Positions 5,673 through 9,950 of a stretch of DNA of 9,950 bases are shown one piece after another (positions within the stretch are counted from its first letter, which is position 1; the number at the start of each line of letters is the position of its first letter). The stretch comes from Selenomonadales bacterium (GTDB lineage: Bacteria; Bacillota; Clostridia; Christensenellales; QALW01), in the NCBI GenBank assembly GCA_003150515.1, contig QALW01000038.1, forward strand, positions 1 through 9,950, given 5' to 3'. The notes under the pieces were generated by a model. That model saw nothing but the letters and a program-made list of their open reading frames with translations, did not search any database and was not told the DNA's origin. The position numbers and the translations under genes are program-made.

Positions 5673-5933
5673 TTAAAGGGCTCCCAATTATTTTTAAGGG
5701 GGGGCTATGGCGCCGCCGCCCGTTTCCGGGCGGCGGCGCGGCGGAGAGCAGCCTGGGGGCGGCTTTGCCGGCAGGCGCTTTTAAGCGCCTGCCGGGGCCG
5801 GAGCTAAAGCTCCGGCCAGGCGGCCTCCGGCCGCCTCAAAGCCGCCCCCCAGGCTGTTCTCCGGCCCGGCCGAAAGCCTTCGGCTTTCGGCCGGGCATAG
5901 CCCCCCCTTAAAAAATAATTGGGAGCCCTTTAA
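5673..5933. repeat. Closed, nested palindromic tree element
   Basis: One outer stem closes the whole 261-base element: 5673-5709 pairs with 5896-5933 over 37 bp with a single bulged A (five T against six A). Inside follow a 13-bp hairpin (5710-5722/5727-5739, loop TTTC), a 26-bp stem carrying three hairpins (5742-5863), and a 14-15-bp hairpin (5864-5878/5882-5896). Junctions are almost flush and about nine-tenths of the bases pair by hand count. The outer stem grades from AT-rich ends to a G7/C7 block, unlike the GC-rich interior. It lies 29 bases after the alpha-L-rhamnosidase stop and upstream of the folD promoter. No protein-coding or transposase signal is visible. A very stable structured RNA 3' end, a cruciform-forming DNA site, and a non-autonomous mobile hairpin element are all possible. 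Confidence 0.9.
5742..5863. repeat. Inner arm of the tree: 26-bp stem carrying three hairpins
   Basis: Stem 5742-5767 pairs with 5837-5863; the deviations are one G-U pair (G5748 with T5857) and one extra C in a G5/C6 block. It carries three abutting hairpins: 5768-5780/5783-5795 (13 bp), 5796-5805/5808-5817 (10 bp) and 5818-5825/5829-5836 (8 bp), with no unpaired bases between them. The plan equals that of unit 5 at 4492-4585, and both contain GGCAGGCGC. Confidence 0.85.
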
Positions 5934-5961
5934 TTGCCTTTATATATTTCCGCAGCGTTCC

Positions 5962-8676
5962 TTATCTGCGCGCCGTAAAAACATATTCGCCCGATTTCAC
6001 CTTTACATGCAGCTCTTCGCCCTGCGCTTCAGAATAAATTATGCCCTCCGCCTGCTTCAGCGCTCCGCCGCTCTCCTCAACGCGCATTTTTGCGCCTCCG
6101 GGCAATATAATTTCCGCCTCGCACGAAGCGGGCACCCTCACGCGCAGTATATATCCGCTTTCATCCTTTTCCCAGCCAGAGGAAACCGCGCCGTAGGGAG
6201 TATTGATTTCTCCCTCCGCCTTATTAAGGGAATCAGGCATATACGGCCTTATTTTAATTTTCTTAAAGCCCGGCTCAACAGCGCTTATGCCGGCCAGATA
6301 TTTATAAAACCATGCCGTTACGCTGCCGTACATGGGATGTGAATGCGAATTCATGGCAAAGCCCGTGGCATATTCCCATCTCTCCCAAATGGTCGTCGCT
6401 CCCTTAGCGCGCATATAGCCCCAGCTCGGATAGGTCGTCTGCTCCATAAGGCGCATGGCTATATCGCTGTATCCGTATTCGGAGAGCACCTCGGGCAGAT
6501 ATTTAGTAGCGATATTGCCCGTAGTGAGATGATAATCCTCTTTTATTACGTCGGCGGCTATGTTGTCCGCCACCCTCTGAGCATGATTTTCAGGCACTAT
6601 GCCCAGCTTAAGCGCAAACACATTGCAGCCCTGGGAGCCCGTGGCATAATTGGCGCTCTTCTCATCAAAGAAATGCCTGTTCATGCTGTCCGCTACCCTC
6701 TCGGCCTGCTTTTTATAATGCTCGGCGTCGCTGTTCTTGCCCAGAAGCTGAGCAAAATAAGCCATAAGCCGGCTGTTCATATAATTAAAGCCGCTGGAGA
6801 AGAAATAGCCCGGCGTAATATAGGATACGGGCGAACCCTTGCAAAAAGCTTTGGTCTCAGGCCCCGCCCAGTCGCCGTAAAGACTGTATACGGCTATGCC
6901 GTCGTTGGAATTGCGCAGAAGATAATCAGTCCATCCCTTCATTCCCTGATAATTCTCCTCTATGGCCCGCGCGTCACCGTAATGCTGCATTATTAAGTAA
7001 GGGACGAGCAAATAAGAGGAAACCACGGCGTCCGCCGGCATATTTCCCCGGCGCATGGGAGCAGTATCTCCAATAGCGCCCGAAAGAGATTCCTGCGTGT
7101 CCGTAATATCCCGCGCCCATTTCTTATATAGAAGCTGCAAATCCAGATTATATACGGCGCCCTCGCTGCGGGCGGTCATATCGTTGAGCCAGCCCTGACG
7201 CTCGGCGCGCTGGGGGCAGTCGGTGGGTATGCCGTGCAGATTGCCCTTTTCCGTCCACATTATGGCTTCCTGCATCCAGTTAAGCATATCCGAATCAGAG
7301 GTAAATTTGCCTATATCCGCTACATCCGAGCGCACTTCAAAGCCCGTAAGGTCGTCTAAGGAAGGCTCATAGGGCATATTGCGGATAACGGCGAACCTGA
7401 AGCCGTGATAGGTAAAGCGGGGCATAAATTCCTCGTATTTTCCGCCCCCCTTAAGATAATAGACGTCCGTCTGCATGGCATAGGGATAGTTGGGCTCGGC
7501 TATGCGCAGGTAGAGCATATTGGGAGTGCCATCCTTATTAAGCAGCTCGGTATGCTCTATGGTGATTTTATGTCCCTTGCGCCCCTTAACTCTCAATTTG
7601 CAGACGCCCGTGAAATTCTGGCCGAAATCAAAGATATAATCGCTGCTTTCCCCCAGCCTTTTAACTGAAACGGGTTTAACTTCGTCCAGCACCCTTATTG
7701 GTTCCAGAGGCTGAGCCATAATTTTGCCTCCAAGGGCGGGCAATTCCATGGCCTGATAGCACACCTTATAATAATCTTTAAAATTCTTGCCCATCTGGCT
7801 TAATTTTTCAGGCTGGCCAAAGGAATACAGCCCCAGCGGCTTAACAGGATATTTTTTCTCAAACTCGTCGCCCGGCTGATTCCATTCGGGCATTTCATAT
7901 ATAGGATTTACATATTCGCCCGCATAGAGCGCAGCAAGAGTGATTTCGCTCAGGCTGGCCAGCCAGGGGCCGAATTCTGAAAATATTGATTCTTCGCTTC
8001 CGTCCTCGTAATTTATGTATGCCTGGAATAAAAAGCGTCCGTGCCCGGCCCAGCCGCCGCTGAGACGCACGCCCAAAGCGTTGTATTCTCCATTAAGGAG
8101 CGCGTCGGTAACGTCGTAGGTATTATAATATACATGCTTATTATAATCGGTATTGGCCGGCTCCAGCACATTTTGGGTGATTCTCCGGCCGTTGAGCCAA
8201 AGCTCGGCAAAGCCGCCCGCGGCCAGATATACTCTTGCCTTTAAAACGTTCTTTTTAATAAAAACGCGCCGTCTGAATTGAATTACTCCGGCGCTGGCTA
8301 TGGCCAGGCCTATATATTTGCCCTGCCAGAGAGAAGGCTCATAGAATGCCGTTTCAAACTGAGCCATATCGCTTTTGATTAAATTGTCCTTTTCATCCAG
8401 GATTTGCACGGTCCAGAAATATTCGCTGCGGCTTGCAAATTCCGTTTTAACGCAGTCGTAATAAAAATCCGAACTCTGAATAAAGCCGGTATCTAAAACA
8501 TCCGCCTTTTCAGCCTGCGCGTTTTGAATTGAAGAGCTGATTAAAATTCTGAAGGCTTTTTGAAAAGCTCCTCTATCCTGGGAAACAACTCTCCAGCTTA
8601 AGCGGGGAGAGGGCGCGTCAATACCTATTGGATTGATGAGATTTTCACATCTTAAATCATAAACTGTTTTAATCAT
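5962..8676 (-). CDS. Alpha-L-rhamnosidase, glycoside hydrolase family 78
   Basis: Inverting hydrolase of 904 residues that releases terminal alpha-L-rhamnose from plant glycosides, pectin fragments or flavonoid rutinosides. Order: an Ig/FnIII-like start containing RCENLINPIGID, the lectin-like Bac_rhamnosid_N domain (about 140-310, with ELWLNGRRI and YNTYDVTDALL), a further beta domain with FDFGQNFTG, an alpha6/alpha6 barrel (about 455-800) and a C-terminal beta domain. DCPQRAERQGW begins at D486; E492 matches the known general acid. E765 in TTIWERWE matches the catalytic base, followed by NSHSHPMYGS. The usual second acidic residue of DCPQR[D/E]ER is alanine here (A491). AAAGGAAA lies 8 bases before the ATG. 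No signal peptide is seen, so it is probably cytoplasmic. It is divergent from the AraC-type gene, its likely regulator. Confidence 0.93.
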   Translation of the reverse strand: MIKTVYDLRCENLINPIGIDAPSPRLSWRVVSQDRGAFQKAFRILISSSIQNAQAEKADVLDTGFIQSSDFYYDCVKTEFASRSEYFWTVQILDEKDNLIKSDMAQFETAFYEPSLWQGKYIGLAIASAGVIQFRRRVFIKKNVLKARVYLAAGGFAELWLNGRRITQNVLEPANTDYNKHVYYNTYDVTDALLNGEYNALGVRLSGGWAGHGRFLFQAYINYEDGSEESIFSEFGPWLASLSEITLAALYAGEYVNPIYEMPEWNQPGDEFEKKYPVKPLGLYSFGQPEKLSQMGKNFKDYYKVCYQAMELPALGGKIMAQPLEPIRVLDEVKPVSVKRLGESSDYIFDFGQNFTGVCKLRVKGRKGHKITIEHTELLNKDGTPNMLYLRIAEPNYPYAMQTDVYYLKGGGKYEEFMPRFTYHGFRFAVIRNMPYEPSLDDLTGFEVRSDVADIGKFTSDSDMLNWMQEAIMWTEKGNLHGIPTDCPQRAERQGWLNDMTARSEGAVYNLDLQLLYKKWARDITDTQESLSGAIGDTAPMRRGNMPADAVVSSYLLVPYLIMQHYGDARAIEENYQGMKGWTDYLLRNSNDGIAVYSLYGDWAGPETKAFCKGSPVSYITPGYFFSSGFNYMNSRLMAYFAQLLGKNSDAEHYKKQAERVADSMNRHFFDEKSANYATGSQGCNVFALKLGIVPENHAQRVADNIAADVIKEDYHLTTGNIATKYLPEVLSEYGYSDIAMRLMEQTTYPSWGYMRAKGATTIWERWEYATGFAMNSHSHPMYGSVTAWFYKYLAGISAVEPGFKKIKIRPYMPDSLNKAEGEINTPYGAVSSGWEKDESGYILRVRVPASCEAEIILPGGAKMRVEESGGALKQAEGIIYSEAQGEELHVKVKSGEYVFTARR

Positions 8677-8711
8677 ATATTATATTTCCTTTCTTAGATT
8701 TGCATAATGAG

Positions 8712-8767
8712 GGGCGTTTTTATATAAATTTGCGCAGCTGCCGTTTGCGCGTTTAATAAAAACGCCC
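8712..8767 (-). promoter_or_regulatory. Leader stem-loop of the rhamnosidase transcript
   Basis: GGGCGTTTTTAT (8712-8723) is a perfect 12-base inverted match of ATAAAAACGCCC (8756-8767); inside, GCGCA (8732-8736) matches TGCGC (8746-8750). With the predicted - strand start near 8785 it lies wholly in the rhamnosidase 5' leader, ending about 20 bases before the RBS. No T-tract follows on the - strand, so it does not look like a simple attenuator. It could stabilise the mRNA or bind a regulator. Confidence 0.55.
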
Positions 8768-8786
8768 TTATTTTAAAAAATTATTG

Positions 8787-8815
8787 TTGATATTATATCT
8801 CAAAATGAGTATAAT
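8787..8815 (+). promoter_or_regulatory. Promoter of the AraC-type regulator gene
   Basis: TTGATA (8787-8792) and TATAAT (8810-8815) are separated by exactly 17 bases. The start should be near 8822, leaving a leader of about 115 bases. It overlaps the - strand promoter candidate at 8792-8820. Confidence 0.8.
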
Positions 8816-8817
8816 AT
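8790..8817. promoter_or_regulatory. Inverted repeat joining the two divergent -10 boxes
   Basis: The core CTCA-AAA-TGAG (8799-8809) is flanked by a TATAAT on each strand. Allowing one bulged T (8798), arms 8790-8802 and 8806-8817 match over 12 positions. It could be an operator, or may only reflect the symmetry of two abutting promoters. Confidence 0.5.
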
Positions 8818-8820
8818 AAA
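8792..8820 (-). promoter_or_regulatory. Candidate promoter of the alpha-L-rhamnosidase gene
   Basis: On the - strand a perfect TATAAT (8797-8792) has TTTATA (8820-8815) 17 bases upstream. The weak -35 fits a gene that needs an activator. Transcription would begin near 8785. It shares a base at each end with the regulator promoter, so polymerase can hardly occupy both together. Confidence 0.55.
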
Positions 8821-8830
8821 TGTATGATTC

Positions 8831-8878
8831 TAACATAAATAAGCACAAAATTAATATACATTGCTGAATAACATTAAT
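8831..8878. promoter_or_regulatory. Candidate AraC-type direct repeat
   Basis: TAACATAAAT (8831-8840) and TAACATTAAT (8869-8878) match at 9 of 10 positions, 38 bases apart start to start. Relative to the predicted rhamnosidase start they lie at about -46 to -55 and -84 to -93, where an activator could sit. The region is AT-rich, so chance matches are possible. Confidence 0.35.
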
Positions 8879-8883
8879 TTTGT
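8845..8883. repeat. 11-bp perfect inverted repeat before the AraC-type gene
   Basis: ACAAAATTAAT (8845-8855) and ATTAATTTTGT (8873-8883) are perfect inverted copies around a 17-base spacer. It lies in the predicted leader of the regulator mRNA and upstream of the rhamnosidase promoter. It may be an operator or an mRNA hairpin. Confidence 0.5.
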
Positions 8884-8937
8884 ACATAAACCTTTAGCGA
8901 AGAGGCTTAAAAAGCCATAGACGGAGGTCTTATTCAG

Positions 8938-9774
8938 ATGAAAGACAATATTGTTTTCAGCCAGCAGTTAGAAAATATTCAGCTTGAATATCTTACGGGA
9001 GATTTTGCGAGGCGCTGGCGTTCCTGGGGAAGCACCAACATAACGCCCAGCTACAATAAATTTTATTACATAATGGGCGGAGAATGCTACATAAAAATTG
9101 ACGACAGCGAATATACTGCCAAAAAGGGACAGCTTTTTCTGCTGCCCTGCAACAGCACGCAGACATATCATCATATTTCAGACAACTGCATCTCCAAATA
9201 CTGGCTGTATTTTACTACTATGTGCAATAACAAGGATTTGCTTGAACAAATAACGCTGCCTCATTATATAGACGTCAAGGAGCCCGATTATGTGGCCGAT
9301 TTATTTAAATCAATAATTACCAATAATCATCTTTCCCTGCATGAGATTCTCCGGCGCAAGGCATATATACTTCAGCTTCTGGCCTATTATACCGAGAATT
9401 CCAGCATAACCCGCAAGAATATATTTAAAGACACCAAGCTTTCCAGCATACTTACATACATAGAAGAAAATTTAAGCAAGGATATAACGGTCAGCGAGCT
9501 ATGCAGCATATTTTACTTGCATCCCAATTATTTTATTCGTTATTTTAAGGAAAAGACGGGTTATCCGCCCATAGAATTTATCAACAATCTTCGTATAAAC
9601 CGGGCAAAAAAGATGCTGCAGACTCAAAACGATCCTGTGCAGGTTATAGCTTACAGCGTAGGTTTTGAAAGCTCCAATTATTTTTCCCGGCTGTTTAAGC
9701 GCAAAACGGGCTTTTCGCCCAGCGAATACCGTTACATAGCCAAGGCTCGTCCGGACAGCTATGATTTTGAATAA
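8938..9774 (+). CDS. AraC-family transcriptional regulator with N-terminal cupin domain
   Basis: 278-residue one-component regulator. The N-terminal part (about 20-110, with YYIMGGECYIKIDDSEYTAKKGQ split over two strands) looks like the cupin sugar-binding domain of AraC. A linker leads to the double helix-turn-helix domain: first HTH from D182 (DITVSELCSIFYLHPNYFIRYF), second from D232 with VQVIAYSVGFESSNYFSRLF, ending in the family motif KTGFSPSEYR. GGAGGT (8923-8928) lies 9 bases before the ATG. It is divergent from the alpha-L-rhamnosidase gene, so by family habit it probably activates that gene in response to rhamnose or a rhamnoside; the ligand is inferred, not visible. The codon use seems more AT-rich than in rsmG or the ParB-like gene. 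A long hairpin begins six bases after its stop. Confidence 0.93.
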   Translation: MKDNIVFSQQLENIQLEYLTGDFARRWRSWGSTNITPSYNKFYYIMGGECYIKIDDSEYTAKKGQLFLLPCNSTQTYHHISDNCISKYWLYFTTMCNNKDLLEQITLPHYIDVKEPDYVADLFKSIITNNHLSLHEILRRKAYILQLLAYYTENSSITRKNIFKDTKLSSILTYIEENLSKDITVSELCSIFYLHPNYFIRYFKEKTGYPPIEFINNLRINRAKKMLQTQNDPVQVIAYSVGFESSNYFSRLFKRKTGFSPSEYRYIAKARPDSYDFE

Positions 9775-9780
9775 ATTTTT

Positions 9781-9862
9781 TCTCAGCCTATGTCTCCCTC
9801 TAAGGGCATACCCTTGCGCAAAAGCGCAAGGGTATGCCCTTAGAGGGAGACATAGGCTGAGA
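9781..9862. repeat. 39-bp perfect hairpin after the AraC-type gene
   Basis: Arms 9781-9819 and 9824-9862 are fully complementary around an AAAA loop. The T-run (9775-9781 region) precedes rather than follows the stem on the + strand, so it is not a normal terminator for the regulator gene. Its last six bases are shared with the next hairpin. Confidence 0.92.
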
Positions 9863-9933
9863 CTTTGGCTTAAAGGTAAGCCCCCAGGCGAGCTTTGCTC
9901 GCCTGGGGGCTTACCTTTAAGCCAAAGTCTCAG
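9857..9933. repeat. 37-bp perfect hairpin sharing an arm with the previous one
   Basis: Arms 9857-9893 and 9897-9933 are fully complementary around a TTT loop. CTGAGA (9857-9862) can pair either leftward with TCTCAG (9781-9786) or rightward with the matching bases at 9928-9933, so the junction can shift. The remaining bases to the window end (9934-9950, ending TTAAGGGG) resemble the T/A-then-G7 edge of the element at 5673-5709, and another unit may follow outside the window. Confidence 0.92.
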
Positions 9934-9950
9934 CGTCAAATATTAAGGGG

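Noticed and set aside
5673..5933. Insertion sequence or complete transposon
   Set aside because: The outer inverted repeat could resemble terminal repeats, but no transposase frame lies inside and no target-site duplication was evident; a non-autonomous element remains possible.
6343..6996. 217-codon open frame on the + strand
   Set aside because: It lies antisense inside the rhamnosidase gene, has no RBS or recognisable domain, and is the usual shadow of a long coding region.
9499..9939. - strand open frame through the terminal hairpins
   Set aside because: Its first half is the palindrome read twice and the rest is antisense to the AraC-type gene.

Overview
The window looks like a chromosomal piece of a Bacillota (Firmicutes) bacterium, probably a member of the Clostridia. 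The evidence is the order rsmG followed by a ParB/Noc-like gene (the replication-origin neighbourhood of many Firmicutes), strong AGGAGG-type ribosome binding sites, near-consensus sigma-A promoters with 17-base spacers, and a classical intrinsic terminator after rsmG. The genus cannot be told from the sequence. No mobile element, CRISPR array, tRNA or rRNA was seen.

Layout. Positions 1-2098 hold the rsmG and ParB/Noc-like pair on the + strand, each with its own ribosome binding site. Positions 2180-4220 hold a GH36 alpha-galactosidase with its own promoter. FolD (folate C1 metabolism) is convergent with it at 4674-5522 on the - strand. A large GH78 alpha-L-rhamnosidase follows at 5962-8676 on the - strand, divergent from an AraC-family regulator at 8938-9774 on the + strand. 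The two divergent genes share a 261-base control region with overlapping, nearly symmetric promoters and candidate regulator sites. The reading is a small, locally regulated unit for plant-type glycosides. Neither glycosidase has a signal peptide, so both should act on imported oligosaccharides in the cytoplasm; no transporter lies in the window.

The striking part lies between the genes. Gaps at gene 3' ends are filled with very large, GC-rich palindromic structures that are nearly fully self-complementary. One (4260-4646) is a row of six adjacent hairpin units, including a stem carrying three hairpins. A second (5673-5933) is one closed tree: a 37-bp outer stem encloses a hairpin, another stem carrying three hairpins, and a further hairpin. 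A third (9781-9933) is a pair of long hairpins of 39 and 37 bp sharing a 6-base arm. Smaller perfect hairpins lie at 7-43 and 1110-1134. The elements have different primary sequences but share architecture (tiny loops, flush junctions, stem-plus-three-hairpins modules) and some short words. They carry no U-tract, transposase or credible ORF. I know of no named family that they match, and they are the best candidate here for something undescribed.

Other points: the ParB/Noc-like protein keeps its GERR box but lacks the ENxxR CTP-binding motif, and no parA/parB pair follows it; the mRNA leaders of the alpha-galactosidase and rhamnosidase genes both carry potential structure.
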